Origin: Mycobacterium intermedium
GTDB taxonomy: Bacteria; Actinomycetota; Actinomycetes; Mycobacteriales; Mycobacteriaceae
DNA: 64,000 bases
Reading direction: 5' to 3'
NCBI RefSeq assembly: GCF_002086275.1
Contig: NZ_MVHT01000013.1
Location: 28,570 to 92,569 of the forward strand
The notes beneath the pieces are model-generated. The model had not been told where the DNA came from. It ran no database searches and was given only the letters and a program-made list of their open reading frames with translations. Of this stretch, positions 10,585 through 20,140 are shown in pieces. Numbering within the stretch: the stretch's first letter is position 1; every line of letters begins with the position of its first letter. The translations under genes and the position numbers were made by a program.

Positions 10585-11493
10585 ATGGACCGCAGAATGT
10601 TCCGCCTCGGTGTCAGCCATAAACTCCTGCGCTCGACCGGTATGCGCAAGCGGCTGTTCCCGGCCGCCAAGCTGGACCTGTGGGCCGCACAACCGCGATT
10701 GCCCTATTCGGGACAGCCGTCAGCGCGGGTCCGGAAGAAGATCGAGGTAACCCGTGCCGACGTCAACGGCCGTCCGGTTTATCAGGTGCGGCCCCGTCTG
10801 CTCAACGGCGACCGGCCCAACGGACACCTGCTCTATTTGCACGGCGGGGCCTATGTGCTGGATCTGATGCCGCACTTCCATTGGCCGGCCATCGCCAAGC
10901 TGGCCATCATCACCGGCCGCACGATGACCGTGCCGATTTATCCCATCGCCCCCGAACACACGTATCGCGAAGTGTTCCCGTTCCTGCTGCAGGTGTACCG
11001 AGAGCTGCTCGACGCGCACGACCCGGAGTCCATCGCCGTCATCGGTGACTCGGCTGGGGGTGGGATGGCCTTTGCGCTTTGCCACGCGCTGCGAGACGCT
11101 GGCCTGCCGCAACCGACCGACGCTGTGCTGCTCTCGCCCTGGATGCACGTCGGCCTGCCCGATCCGGGCGTGCCCGCCGTCGCCAAGATCGATCCATTCC
11201 TCAACCTCGACGACCTGCGGGCGGCAGGCTTGCGCTACGCGGGCGGCGACCCCCTTGACACCCCGTTGGTCAGCCCGAGCATGGGACCGCTCGAAGGTCT
11301 GCCACGACTGACGATATTCACCGGCACCCATGACGTGCTCAACCCCGACACCCGTGCGTTCCGCAAGAGGGCGCTGGCCGAGGGACTCGACGTCGGCTGG
11401 TACGAGCGGGAAGGCGCCTTGCATGTGTGGATGTACCTGCCTACGCGCAGCGCCGGTGTGGCCCTCACGCAGATTCGCGAGGTCTTGCGTTGA
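10585..11493 (+). CDS. HSL-family alpha/beta hydrolase (esterase/lipase)
   Basis: A 302-residue esterase of the hormone-sensitive-lipase family. The oxyanion motif HGGAYVLD, nucleophile elbow GDSAGGGMAFAL, catalytic Asp in TGTHDVLNPD and His in GALHVWMY are in the expected order. The ATG has GAGGAG immediately upstream; an earlier GTG in frame was rejected. The stop codon overlaps the TTG start of the following NDH-2-like gene (TTGA), so the two are translationally coupled. It probably hydrolyses short or medium acyl esters. No equivalent sits here in M. tuberculosis as I remember it; Rv1813c occupies that place. Confidence 0.88.
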   Translation: MDRRMFRLGVSHKLLRSTGMRKRLFPAAKLDLWAAQPRLPYSGQPSARVRKKIEVTRADVNGRPVYQVRPRLLNGDRPNGHLLYLHGGAYVLDLMPHFHWPAIAKLAIITGRTMTVPIYPIAPEHTYREVFPFLLQVYRELLDAHDPESIAVIGDSAGGGMAFALCHALRDAGLPQPTDAVLLSPWMHVGLPDPGVPAVAKIDPFLNLDDLRAAGLRYAGGDPLDTPLVSPSMGPLEGLPRLTIFTGTHDVLNPDTRAFRKRALAEGLDVGWYEREGALHVWMYLPTRSAGVALTQIREVLR

Positions 11494-12668
11494 CCCAGGT
11501 GCTGGTCATCGGTTCCGGTTTCGCGGGACTGTGGGCGGCTCTCGGCGCTGCGCGACGGCTCGACGAGCTGGCGGTGCCGGCGGGGACGGTCGATATCACG
11601 GTGCTGAGCCCGAATCCGTTCCACGACATCCGCGTTCGCAACTACGAAGCCGACTTGAGCGCATGCCGCATCCCGCTGTCCGACTTGCTCGACCCCGTCG
11701 GCGTGCAACACGTGACCGCGGAGGTGACTGCCATCGACCCTGATGGTCGACGCGTTGCCACCCGCAGCGGTGCGACATATGGCTACGACCGGCTTGTGCT
11801 CGCCTCGGGCAGCCGAGTGGTCAAACCCGACCTGCCTGGCCTGCGGGAGTTCGGCTTCGACGTCGACACCTACGAGGGTGCCGAGCGATTGCTCCAGCAT
11901 CTGCAGGGTTTGGCCCAGGGGGCGTCGGTGGCCACCGTGGTGGTGGTGGGCGCGGGTCTGACCGGAATCGAGACGGCCTGCGAGCTGCCGGATCGATTGC
12001 GTGGGTTGGGGCTCTCTCCACGAGTGGTGCTGGTCGACCACCATCCCTTCGTGGGCTCGGACATGGGCCCGTCAGCCCGGCCCGTCATCGAAGAAGCGTT
12101 GTCCGGCAACGGTGTTGAAGTCAGGACCGGTGTGAGTGTTACCGAGGTGGGACGCGAGGTCGTGACGCTGTCGTCGGGCGACCAACTCGAGGCGGCCACC
12201 GTGGTGTGGTGTGCGGGCATGCGGGCCAGCCCCTTGACCGGGCAACTGCCGGTGGCCCGCGACCGATTGGGCCGGGTTGCGGTCGACGACGAGTTGCGCG
12301 TTGTCGGTGTGCCCGCGATGTTCGCGGCCGGGGACGTGGCAGCCGCCCGCATGGACGACGAACACCTTTCGGTGATGTCGTGTCAGCACGGCAGGCCGAT
12401 GGGTCGCTACGCCGGCTACAACGTCATCAGCGACCTGTTCGGCAAGCCGCTGCTGTCGCTTCGGATCCCTTGGTATGTAACGGTTCTCGATCTGGGGCCA
12501 GCCGGTGCGGTGTACACCGAAGGGTGGGACCGAACGGTCGTGTCGCGTGGCGCGGCGGCGAAGGCCACCAAGCGGGCCATCAACACTGCGCGGATCTACC
12601 CGCCGCTGACCAAAGACCGCGCGGATCTACTGGCCGCGGCCGCCCCCGACCTGCAAGACCGGCCTTGA
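11490..12668 (+). CDS. NDH-2-like NAD(P)/FAD-dependent oxidoreductase (Rv1812c-like)
   Basis: A 392-residue pyridine nucleotide-disulfide oxidoreductase resembling type II NADH dehydrogenase. The FAD-binding GxGxxG is at the N-terminus (VLVIGSGFAGLWAALG), the NAD-binding GxGxxG near residue 150 (VVVVGAGLTGIETACELP), and the late FAD contact in AMFAAGDVAAARMDD. The C-terminal part (RIPWYVTVLDLGPAGAVYTEGW) may help membrane attachment. The TTG start overlaps the esterase stop by four bases, and homology begins right there; a longer upstream frame is a shadow. The electron acceptor is probably a quinone, by family. Confidence 0.87.
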   Translation: MTQVLVIGSGFAGLWAALGAARRLDELAVPAGTVDITVLSPNPFHDIRVRNYEADLSACRIPLSDLLDPVGVQHVTAEVTAIDPDGRRVATRSGATYGYDRLVLASGSRVVKPDLPGLREFGFDVDTYEGAERLLQHLQGLAQGASVATVVVVGAGLTGIETACELPDRLRGLGLSPRVVLVDHHPFVGSDMGPSARPVIEEALSGNGVEVRTGVSVTEVGREVVTLSSGDQLEAATVVWCAGMRASPLTGQLPVARDRLGRVAVDDELRVVGVPAMFAAGDVAAARMDDEHLSVMSCQHGRPMGRYAGYNVISDLFGKPLLSLRIPWYVTVLDLGPAGAVYTEGWDRTVVSRGAAAKATKRAINTARIYPPLTKDRADLLAAAAPDLQDRP

Positions 12669-12680
12669 GCCCGACTGCCG

Positions 12681-13391
12681 TCACTCCACTTGCGCCTGTT
12701 CACCCGCGTACCAGTGGACCGCGAAAATCCCGGGCTGCAAGGATAATTCGGCGACCAGCCGCTCCAGTTTGGCCGGTGTGTGGCCGTCCATGAGCAGGTG
12801 CGCGGTCAACGTGACCTCGTCACCCTCGTCATCTCGACTGGTATGTATGCCACGCAGGATGATGTCGTTGTTGCTGGTGTGCTGAACGACTTGCGCCCGT
12901 GCATATTTCGCCGACTTTCGGCGGCACACCACCTGAACGCGATAGGGCTGCAACCCTTCGTCTTCGTCGGCGCTGTTATCGCGATCGATGAGCCGGCCCA
13001 ACGGTCGCCCGAACAGGTGGATGATCACGACGACGACGGTGCCGATCGCGGTGAACACCAAATGCCCCGATGCCGCCAACACACCTACCGCCGCCGAACA
13101 CCACAGAGTGGCGGCGGTGTTGAGGCCCCGGACGTTCGCGCCCTCCCGCAGGATTACCCCGCCACCTAGGAAGCCGACCCCGGACACCACATACGACGCG
13201 ACCCTGGTTGGGCTACTGTCCTCGGTGGACACCGCGTAGAGCACGAACAACGTCGCGCCGGCGGCGACCAGGGCGTTGGTGCGGAGCCCGGCCATCCGGG
13301 CGCGCCATTGCCGCTCGATGCCGATGAGCGCGCCGCAGCCCACGCCGACGCCCAGTCGGAGCGCGAAATCGGCAACACTGAGCGTAGACAT
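12681..13391 (-). CDS. mgtC: MgtC/SapB family membrane protein
   Basis: A 236-residue membrane protein. The N-terminal ~140 residues contain four to five hydrophobic helices with the family signature ALIGIERQWRARMAG and the GVGFLGGGVILREG segment. The C-terminal ~90 residues form a soluble ACT-like domain typical of actinobacterial MgtC. MgtC is known for survival at low magnesium and inside macrophages, partly through binding the F1Fo ATPase; that role is inferred from the family. The gene is convergent with the NDH-2-like gene (12 bp gap) and separated from the upstream DUF732 gene by about 90 bp. Confidence 0.9.
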   Translation of the reverse strand: MSTLSVADFALRLGVGVGCGALIGIERQWRARMAGLRTNALVAAGATLFVLYAVSTEDSSPTRVASYVVSGVGFLGGGVILREGANVRGLNTAATLWCSAAVGVLAASGHLVFTAIGTVVVVIIHLFGRPLGRLIDRDNSADEDEGLQPYRVQVVCRRKSAKYARAQVVQHTSNNDIILRGIHTSRDDEGDEVTLTAHLLMDGHTPAKLERLVAELSLQPGIFAVHWYAGEQAQVE

Positions 13392-13480
13392 CGGCCCGCC
13401 CTTCTCCCCATCGCAAAACCAACACGTCAGCCAATCAGATCAGGATTAACACCGGATAGCGCGTAGGCAACCGAGATCCG

Positions 13481-13804
13481 CTAGAAATAACCGCCCTCAG
13501 AGTGGCCCAGGTGCTCGGGACAGTAGCTGTTCGACGCGATGGCGGTGAACAGCGCCGCGCCGTCAAGCGTCAGGGCGGGATTCTGCTTCTTCACGTCGGT
13601 AAGCACCTGCAAGCCGGTTTCACCGTTGCGCATCAACCCGCAGACCGCTTGAGCGGAGGCGATGGCTGCCGCCGGGTCGGGAACCGCAATTCCCGCGTTG
13701 GCGAGCGCGTTGAGGAACACCGCGTCCTGGTCGGTGTGGGCGTGCACCGGCGCCGCAAAGCCGATCATCGCGGCGACGGCAGCAAGGGCAAGCGGCAGTC
13801 TCAT
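13481..13804 (-). CDS. Secreted DUF732 family small protein (Rv1810-like)
   Basis: A 107-residue exported protein. A signal peptide (MRLPLALAAVAAMIGFAAPV ending HA) precedes a DUF732 domain with two conserved cysteines (AQAVCGLM and NSYCPEHL). The start ATG overlaps the stop of the upstream PPE gene (ATGA), so translation is coupled and the products may act together outside the cytoplasm. A second PPE-DUF732 pair lies 3 kb upstream with a clearly related DUF732 protein. The function of DUF732 proteins is not known. Confidence 0.85.
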   Translation of the reverse strand: MRLPLALAAVAAMIGFAAPVHAHTDQDAVFLNALANAGIAVPDPAAAIASAQAVCGLMRNGETGLQVLTDVKKQNPALTLDGAALFTAIASNSYCPEHLGHSEGGYF

Positions 13805-15228
13805 TTCCCGCCCAACTGCGCATCGGGCAAGGTCACCTTGGGCTTGTCCTTGTTGGATACGTGCACGGCGTGAATACCCGGCTCCTTGGACAATTTTTCG
13901 AGCAGTGCGTCCAGACCCGCCTTGTCGACGTTCCAGTGTTTGACCGAGTCGGGTTCCTTCTGCAGCTTTGCGATGACTTCGTCCAGCTTGACCGGTTCGA
14001 CGGGGCCTTTCCCGCCGTTGGCCCGGGCGCGGGCACCGCTGCCGCTGAGTATTTGCGCGCCGGCTCCACCCAGGGCGCCGCCAGTCATGCTGCCCAGCGC
14101 CATCTGGTTGACCAGGTCGGCGGGGACGCCCGCCGAGGGCGCCGCGGCCAGACTGGTGGCAGGTAGCGCGGTGGAGGCCATCCTGATCGCGGGCGTGGCC
14201 GTTGCCCAGCTAGGCGGCACGGACAACTTCCCGACCACGTTGGCCGCACCCACGCTCGCCGATGCCGCCGGTGTCGCGCCGGTCAGGCCGTGCCCCGACG
14301 ACGCCATCCCCAGCCCTGCGCCCAGCGCCGACTTCGGGATGTCCTCGAGCGGCGGCTTCCAGAACATCTTGAATTCGGTCATGCCGAGGTTGGGCCCGCT
14401 CATGGCGTCGTTCGCCACGGTGCTGAACCGGCCGATGTCGGCGAGGATCCCGAAAGCGTTCTCCCACGTCGTACCCGCCAACGGCGTCCCGGTCAGTGCA
14501 TTGAGCAGCTGGCCCATGGCTTGCATGTAGGCGGTGCCGCCACTGCCGAGCGCCTGGAACACCTGCAACACAATGTCGAATGGGAACACCGGTGCCGCCG
14601 TCGGTGCGGCCGCGGCAGCCGCGGCCGCAGTCCCGGCCGCGGTACCGGCGGCCAGGCCACTGGCCTGCCCGATCGCGGCCTGCTGGGCGGCAACTCCGGC
14701 CTCGTTCGTGATCTGCGGCGGGTCCGTGTACGGCGTCAGCCTGGCCGCGGCGCCCGACGAACCGGCGTAAGTGATCATCGCCGAAGTGTCCTGGGCCCAC
14801 ATTTCGCCGTACTGCGCCTCAAGGGCGGCGATCGCGGCGGTGTTCTGGCCGAACAGGTTCGTCGCCACCAGCGACGCCAATTGACTGCGATTGATCGCGA
14901 TTGCCTGCGGCGGCACCACCGCGGCGAAGGCGGCCTCGTAGGCGCTCACCGCGGCCTGAGCCTGCTCTGCTGCCGCCTTAGCCTGCGCCGCTGTCGCGGA
15001 CATCCAGGTCACGTACGGTGCTACGGAGGCCGCCATCGCCGCCGACGAAGGGCCTATCCACTCTTCATTGGCCAATCCGTCGACGATCAGCCCGTACGAG
15101 GCGGCGGTCGATTGCAGTTCGGCGGCCAGGGCGTCCCAAGCCGTCGCCGCCGCGATCATCGGCCCCGCGCCGGGCCCCATGTACATCAGCCCAGAGGTGA
15201 TCTCCGGGGGCCGCAAAGCAAAAATCAT
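13801..15228 (-). CDS. PPE family protein, SVP subfamily with extra C-terminal domain (PPE33-like)
   Basis: A 475-residue PPE protein. The N-terminal ~180 residues are the PPE domain (ALRPPEITSGLMYMGPGAGP, a WIGPSS helix turn, and an EMWAQD helix tip) that pairs with a PE protein and binds EspG. The SVP motif follows near residue 350 (VGKLSVPPSW). The last ~80 residues form an additional domain (EVIAKLQKEPDSVKHW ... GLDALLEKLSKEPGIHAVHV) shared only with the PPE gene at 17386-18789 in this window. The ATG at MIFALRPPE has GGAAGG upstream. It is translationally coupled to the following DUF732 gene. Confidence 0.88.
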   Translation of the reverse strand: MIFALRPPEITSGLMYMGPGAGPMIAAATAWDALAAELQSTAASYGLIVDGLANEEWIGPSSAAMAASVAPYVTWMSATAAQAKAAAEQAQAAVSAYEAAFAAVVPPQAIAINRSQLASLVATNLFGQNTAAIAALEAQYGEMWAQDTSAMITYAGSSGAAARLTPYTDPPQITNEAGVAAQQAAIGQASGLAAGTAAGTAAAAAAAAPTAAPVFPFDIVLQVFQALGSGGTAYMQAMGQLLNALTGTPLAGTTWENAFGILADIGRFSTVANDAMSGPNLGMTEFKMFWKPPLEDIPKSALGAGLGMASSGHGLTGATPAASASVGAANVVGKLSVPPSWATATPAIRMASTALPATSLAAAPSAGVPADLVNQMALGSMTGGALGGAGAQILSGSGARARANGGKGPVEPVKLDEVIAKLQKEPDSVKHWNVDKAGLDALLEKLSKEPGIHAVHVSNKDKPKVTLPDAQLGGK

Positions 15229-15269
15229 AATTTCGGCCTTCCTGCCGCTTTTGCTATATAGGCCACCGG

Positions 15270-16520
15270 TCAGTCCGCCGGTATCACGATGATGGTTGCC
15301 GTCGCGGCCTCCTCGCCAGCCGCCGCCGCGCCTCCCCCGACGCCGCCTGCCGTCCCGTTGCTGACCGTGCGCACGCTGGCCCCGGCCAGCGTTTGTCCCG
15401 CGAGGCTCGCCATGGCCATTTCGCCGAACAGGCCGCCCTCGGCTGCCGCGGGCATGGCCGCGAGTGCCTCCGGGGTCGCGCCCGGCAGCACGGACGTCAT
15501 CGTCCTTAGCACCGGAGCGGCCTGCACCCAGCCCTGTGGCACTGACAACGATCCGACCAGCGTGGAATTCCCCATGGCCCCGGCGGCACCGACGCCCCCG
15601 GGCGTCAGCGATGCCACGTAACCCCCGCGCAGCGGCGCCAGACCGGCGACGGGCTTTCCGCCGGTGCTGAGCAAGGTAGCCACCCCCGGCGCGTTCTGTG
15701 ACAGGCCGAGGATCTGTAGGGCGAACAGCCACCAGCCGCCGGCAAGAACGAACGGGACGATGGGGCTGTAGGCGCCGGTGATGGCCGCGAACAAGGGCCG
15801 AATGCCGACGATATATGGGTTGAGGGCCTCGATAACATCGCCGACCGGCGTCGTCGCCGCCGGTGCCGCCGCCGCGGGCCCCACATTTGCCAGCGCATTA
15901 GGGATGGCGGTCATCATCTGGCTGAGCTGCGACTGGATCTCCGAGGCGCCGACGGCCTCGGTGACCGTGGCGGACTGCCTGGCCACCCCGCTCGGGTCCG
16001 TGGTCTCCGGGGGCTCTGCAAACGGCGTCAGCTCCGTCGCCGCCGCGGACGAGCCGGCGTAGGCGTACATCGCCGCGGCGTCTTGGGCCCACATTTCCGC
16101 GTACTCCGCTTCGGTGGCCGCGATCGCCGCGGTGTTCTGGCCGAAAATATTGGTGGCAATGAGCGCCATGAGCAGGGCGCGGTTGGCCGCAACAGCCGGC
16201 GGCGGAACCGTCGCCGCGAATGCGGTCTCGTACGCGGCGGCGGCGAGTTTGGCCTGGGTGGCGGCCTGCTCCGCCCTAGCCGCGGTCTCGGTCATCCACG
16301 CCACATACGGCGCGGCAGCGGTCGCCATCGCGGTCGCCGCTGGGCCGTGCCACGTGCCGACGGTAACGCCCTGAATCGTCGCGCCATACGACGCCGCGTT
16401 CGAGTGCAGTTCAGCGGCCAACGCGTCCCAGGCGGCTGCTGCCGCCAACATCGGGCCGGATCCCGCCCCCGTATACATCCGCCCAGAATTTATTTCGGGC
16501 GGTAACGCCCCGAAGTCCAT
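15270..16520 (-). CDS. PPE family protein, SVP subfamily
   Basis: A 416-residue PPE-SVP protein. It starts [20 protein letters not shown], with GTWHGPAAT as the WxG-like turn and [17 protein letters not shown] at the EspG-binding helix tip. The motif [10 protein letters not shown] lies near residue 310. The tail is short and ends TIIVIPAD, unlike the YGFRxxVMxRPPxAG tail of many PPE genes further right. The ATG has GGAGG eight bases upstream. It sits 41 bp upstream of the PPE33-like gene, in the same direction. Likely exported by ESX-5 with a PE partner that is not adjacent. Confidence 0.87.
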   Translation of the reverse strand: MDFGALPPEINSGRMYTGAGSGPMLAAAAAWDALAAELHSNAASYGATIQGVTVGTWHGPAATAMATAAAPYVAWMTETAARAEQAATQAKLAAAAYETAFAATVPPPAVAANRALLMALIATNIFGQNTAAIAATEAEYAEMWAQDAAAMYAYAGSSAAATELTPFAEPPETTDPSGVARQSATVTEAVGASEIQSQLSQMMTAIPNALANVGPAAAAPAATTPVGDVIEALNPYIVGIRPLFAAITGAYSPIVPFVLAGGWWLFALQILGLSQNAPGVATLLSTGGKPVAGLAPLRGGYVASLTPGGVGAAGAMGNSTLVGSLSVPQGWVQAAPVLRTMTSVLPGATPEALAAMPAAAEGGLFGEMAMASLAGQTLAGASVRTVSNGTAGGVGGGAAAAGEEAATATIIVIPAD

Positions 16521-16978
16521 CCGATACCCTCCGGTCCCCTTGGTGCCAGCCATGGTAGCGAGGCGTTTACCCATCTAGCCGCAGATCTGACCGACCTCAT
16601 ATAAAACTCACGAGGTCTGCCAATGGTTCTCCGCATCGCTCCACGTATTCTGCGCAACCGGTTCCGCGCTTTCCGGCTCTGCGAATACTCGCCGGACTGC
16701 CGGGCAGAAATGGTGGGTCGGAATTGCTCGTATTGTGGCTCATCGAGTGGTGACCCAGCGGCGTCACACGGGAGCTGCTAGAGCACGAGGGGGCACGCGA
16801 GGTAATGCCTCACGGGAACACACGCAGCAAATTGCCAAAACCTCATCAGTGAGTGCGGTCACCGGCGACACATATATGTGGCGGAGGTTGGGAATTCGAT
16901 TATGTCGCCGGGCGCGCCTCGAGGTTTAACGGGCAGCCTTCGAAAGACCGAGCCGTCGTGCCAGCGTGGGCGCTGGCG
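16521..16978. other. Intergenic region between two PPE-DUF732 units
   Basis: About 460 bp without a supported gene. It separates the DUF732 gene at 16979 from the next PPE gene and probably holds the promoter of the 15270-16520 gene, since a TATA-like stretch (plus-strand CATATAAAACTC) lies about 75 bp upstream of that start. No convincing terminator, repeat or RNA gene was seen. Confidence 0.4.
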
Positions 16979-17302
16979 TCAGTTCTTCGAAAGATGTTGC
17001 GGGCAGTAGTATTTCGACGAAATGACGGCGAACTGGGCCGCGGCGTCCATAGTGAAGGCCGGGTTGTGAGTCTGCACGTCGTGGACCAACTCCAACCCGG
17101 ATTCGCCGCCGTTCAAGCAGGTGCACACCGCTTTCGCCGACCCGATGGCCTGCGCCGGGTTGCGGTAGCCGATATCGGCGTGCTGCAGTGCGGCGAGGAA
17201 GGCCCCGTCGTCGCCGCCCGAGCCATCATCAGGATCCGCATATGCCGGCGCTGCGAGGCCGATCGCGGCACAGATGCCGATGAGTGCTATCAACCCTTTC
17301 AT
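16979..17302 (-). CDS. Secreted DUF732 family small protein
   Basis: A 107-residue exported protein, paralogue of the one at 13481-13804. A signal peptide (MKGLIALIGICAAIGLAAPA ending YA) is followed by a DUF732 domain with cysteines in AVCTCLNGG and KYYCPQHL. Shared features with the paralogue include the AFLAALQHADIGY/VFLNALANAGIAV opening and the AIxSAxAVC helix. The ATG has GAGGTGA upstream. It lies 83 bp after the PPE gene at 17386, repeating the PPE-DUF732 arrangement seen at 13.5-15.2 kb. Confidence 0.83.
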   Translation of the reverse strand: MKGLIALIGICAAIGLAAPAYADPDDGSGGDDGAFLAALQHADIGYRNPAQAIGSAKAVCTCLNGGESGLELVHDVQTHNPAFTMDAAAQFAVISSKYYCPQHLSKN

Positions 17303-17385
17303 TGATTCACCTCTCGTTCTCAATGGCAACGTCGTTGACAGGTCAAAGGTGTTGTATCGAACCAACATTCGGTACCAGTCACCGC

Positions 17386-18789
17386 TCAACCCAATTGCGC
17401 GTCCGGCGGAACAACACTGGACTTACCGCTCTTGCCTAGGTGCACGGCGTGAATTCCGGGCTTCTTCGCCAGTTGTTCGAGGAGGCTGTCCAGGCCCTCC
17501 GGGTCCACGGTGTGGTGCTGGACGCTGTCGGGCCGCTCCGATATCTGAGCGACCATGCGCTTGAGCATTTCCGGCGATTTGAGGTCTTTGAGGTCTTTGA
17601 CCGGCGCGAGACTTTTCCGGGCGCCGCTGCCGGCCAGCGCACCGGGCGCCCCGGCACCGAAGGCACTTCCGGCCATGCCCGCCAAGGACATCGAACTCAG
17701 CAGGCTGCCCTGGCCCAGTTCGGCCGCGGGGATGGCCTCCGGCCCAGCAGCCGACAATGCAGCGGCGACCGTCCGGATGGCCGGAGTGTTCGCGGTCCAG
17801 CTCGGCGGCACTGTCAAGGATCCCACCAAGGTGCCACGACCGAAATGAGCTGCGGGACTTGGTGACAACGCACTGGTAAGCCAACCGCGGCCCCAATGCG
17901 GCACTAGCCCGCCCTCCAGCGCGTCCTTGGGCAGCTCGCCCAATACCGCGGACTTCGAAGCGAACTTCAGGAACTGGGATGCCGGGAAGTTGATCAGCAA
18001 CCCGATGTCGTTGAACTGGGTGGTAAAGCCGAGAGGCACCTTCACCGCGTTGTACAAGGTCGTGAAGGTCGACGCCCCGGCGGAGCCGAAGAGGCCGTTG
18101 AGCAGGCCGTTGATGGTGGCGGTGTAGTCGGTGCTGAGGTTGGCGAGCGTTTGCAGCAACTGCGAAACCGGGTTGCTCGCCGAGAGGAGCGACTGGGCAA
18201 CGTTGCCCGCCGCGCTGCCGGCCGACTGACCCGCGGCGAGGGCTTGGCTGGCAAGTCCGCCCGCGTTGACGATTTCGGGCGGTTCGGTGAACGGCGTGAT
18301 CTCACTCGCGGCCGCCGACGAGGCGGCGTAGTCGTCCATCGCGACAGCGTCTTGTGCCCACATTTCGCTGTACTGGGCCTCGGTTGCGGCAATGGCCGCG
18401 GTGTTCTGCCCGAAGAGGTTGGTTGCCACCAGCACAGCCAACTGGCTGCGGTTGGCCGCGATCTCAGGCGGCGGGACGTGGGCGCTGAAGGCCGTCTCGT
18501 ACGCTGCCACAGCCGCATTGGCCTGGCCGGCAGCCTGTGCTGCCTGTGCCGCCGTGCCGCTCATCCAGGTCACGTACGGCATTGCCGCGGCCGCCATGGC
18601 CATTGACGACGGGCCTACCCACGGCCCACTGGTCAGGCCGGTGATCACCGAGGAATAGGACGCGGCGGTGGCCTGCAACTCGGCCGCCAGTGCGTCCCAT
18701 GCGGCCGCGGCGGCCAGCATCGGCCCCGCTCCCGGGCCGGTGTACATGCGGCCCGAGTTGATCTCGGGCGGAAACGCTGCGTAAAACAT
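17386..18789 (-). CDS. PPE family protein with extra C-terminal domain (PPE33-like paralogue)
   Basis: A 467-residue PPE protein. The PPE domain begins [20 protein letters not shown], with GPWVGPSSMAM and EMWAQDAVAMDDYAAS. The SVP-position motif reads VGSLTVPPSW (Thr for Ser). The C-terminal ~75 residues (SPEMLKRMVAQISERPDSVQ ... LDSLLEQLAKKPGIHAVHLG, ending PPDAQLG) match the tail of the PPE gene at 13801-15228. The ATG follows a GGGGG-rich ribosome site. The pair of PPE genes, each followed by a DUF732 gene, looks like a duplicated module. Confidence 0.87.
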   Translation of the reverse strand: MFYAAFPPEINSGRMYTGPGAGPMLAAAAAWDALAAELQATAASYSSVITGLTSGPWVGPSSMAMAAAAMPYVTWMSGTAAQAAQAAGQANAAVAAYETAFSAHVPPPEIAANRSQLAVLVATNLFGQNTAAIAATEAQYSEMWAQDAVAMDDYAASSAAASEITPFTEPPEIVNAGGLASQALAAGQSAGSAAGNVAQSLLSASNPVSQLLQTLANLSTDYTATINGLLNGLFGSAGASTFTTLYNAVKVPLGFTTQFNDIGLLINFPASQFLKFASKSAVLGELPKDALEGGLVPHWGRGWLTSALSPSPAAHFGRGTLVGSLTVPPSWTANTPAIRTVAAALSAAGPEAIPAAELGQGSLLSSMSLAGMAGSAFGAGAPGALAGSGARKSLAPVKDLKDLKSPEMLKRMVAQISERPDSVQHHTVDPEGLDSLLEQLAKKPGIHAVHLGKSGKSSVVPPDAQLG

Positions 18790-18835
18790 CCTTATCTACC
18801 CCCTGCCGGAGTGCGCGTCTGAATGGTCGGCACGG

Positions 18836-20140
18836 TCAGTCCTCCATCGGCGGCAGGACGAAGATCATGGCTGCGGCCGGGTCGGCTTCCGCGACGACTC
18901 CGCCCAGCACCTTCATGGCCGCACCGCTGCTTCCGGAGCCCACCGCGGTGGCACCGAGCGCACGTCCCGCCAGGGCTGACATCGCCATCTCGCTGAAAAC
19001 GCCGGCCTCTCCTGTGGTGGAGGCCGCCGGAGCTGCCGCCGCCAGATTTGCCGACAGTGTCGAGGCGACCGACCGCAGGGCCGGGGCCGCGGTGGTCCAG
19101 CCCTGGGGCACCGACATGCTGCCCACCTGTACCGCGTGGCCCATGGCCCCCGAGATTCCGCCAGCCGAACTCGCAGAAGACAGATTGGCCGCGATCCCCT
19201 CGGCGATCGGCGCCAGCGTCCCTTTGATGGGCGCCGCAGGAGTGAAAAAGGACTGCAGCGCCTGCCCGTTCTGCGCGTAGCTGTATACCTGCCCGAACGA
19301 CAGGAAGGGGCCGCCAGGGATGGACGAGAAGCCCTGCAGGGAGAACGGCCCGGTCAGGGTCGAGAAGATCGTGTTGAAATTCGCCAGGTCGCCCGCGATG
19401 CCCGGCGGCAGTGTCGCATTTGCGAGTTGCGGCAGGGCAAGTCCGGGAAGGAACGAGGTCGATCCCGCCGTCGGCGATGACCCGATGGTGCTGGCCAGCC
19501 CCTGTAAGGCGGTGGGCAACGAATTGATGAACTGGGACAGCTGCGTGGTTACGTCGGAGCCGGCGGCGCCCGAAGCCTGCGATACCGCCGCGGCCTGAGC
19601 CGCTTGGCCCGCCGCGTTGGTGGTCTGCGGCGGCTCGGAAAACCGCGTCAGCTGCGACGCGGCGGCCGACGAGCCCGCGTACGCGTACATCGCCGTGGCG
19701 TCCTGTGCCCACATCTCCATGTACTGGGCCTCGGTCGCCGCGATCGCGGGGGTGTTCTGGCCGAAAATGTTGGTGGCGATCAGCGTGAGCAGCAGGGCGC
19801 GATTGGCTTCGATGACAGGCGGAGGAACGGTCGCCATAAAGGCGGCCTCGTACGCTGCCGCAGCCGTATTCGCCTGTGCCGCAGCCTGATCGGCGCGGGC
19901 AGCGGTGGCCGAGAGCCACGACACGAAGGGCCCCGCGGCGGCCGCCATGCTGATCGACGTCGGGCCCAACCAGGTTCCGGCCGTTAGGCTCTCGATGACT
20001 GAGGCGTAAGCCACTGCGGTGGAATGCAATTCGGCGCCCAACTCGTCCCAAGCCGCCGCGGCCGCAAGCATCGGCCCCGCGCCCGGACCCGTATACATGC
20101 GCCCGGAATTGATTTCGGGCGGCAGCGCTCCGTAATCCAT
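18836..20140 (-). CDS. PPE family protein, SVP subfamily
   Basis: A 434-residue PPE-SVP protein: [20 protein letters not shown] start, [10 protein letters not shown] turn, [17 protein letters not shown] helix tip, and [10 protein letters not shown] near residue 330. The tail ends IFVLPPMED, similar in style to the neighbour at 15270-16520, so those two are probably related copies. The ATG has AAGAGG eight bases upstream; an in-frame ATG 29 codons earlier (MHREVPF) has no ribosome site and was not used. It lies 46 bp upstream of the PPE33-like paralogue and probably shares its transcript. Confidence 0.86.
   Translation of the reverse strand: MDYGALPPEINSGRMYTGPGAGPMLAAAAAWDELGAELHSTAVAYASVIESLTAGTWLGPTSISMAAAAGPFVSWLSATAARADQAAAQANTAAAAYEAAFMATVPPPVIEANRALLLTLIATNIFGQNTPAIAATEAQYMEMWAQDATAMYAYAGSSAAASQLTRFSEPPQTTNAAGQAAQAAAVSQASGAAGSDVTTQLSQFINSLPTALQGLASTIGSSPTAGSTSFLPGLALPQLANATLPPGIAGDLANFNTIFSTLTGPFSLQGFSSIPGGPFLSFGQVYSYAQNGQALQSFFTPAAPIKGTLAPIAEGIAANLSSASSAGGISGAMGHAVQVGSMSVPQGWTTAAPALRSVASTLSANLAAAAPAASTTGEAGVFSEMAMSALAGRALGATAVGSGSSGAAMKVLGGVVAEADPAAAMIFVLPPMED

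Noticed and set aside
15229..15732. Long N-terminal extension of the PPE33-like frame.
   Set aside because: It is Arg/Gly-rich and antisense-like to the overlapping upstream PPE gene on the same strand, a frame shadow. The PPE domain starts at MIFALRPPE.
18792..20051. 419-codon open frame overlapping a PPE gene.
   Set aside because: Another frame of the PPE gene at 18836-20140, Arg-rich and without any family pattern.
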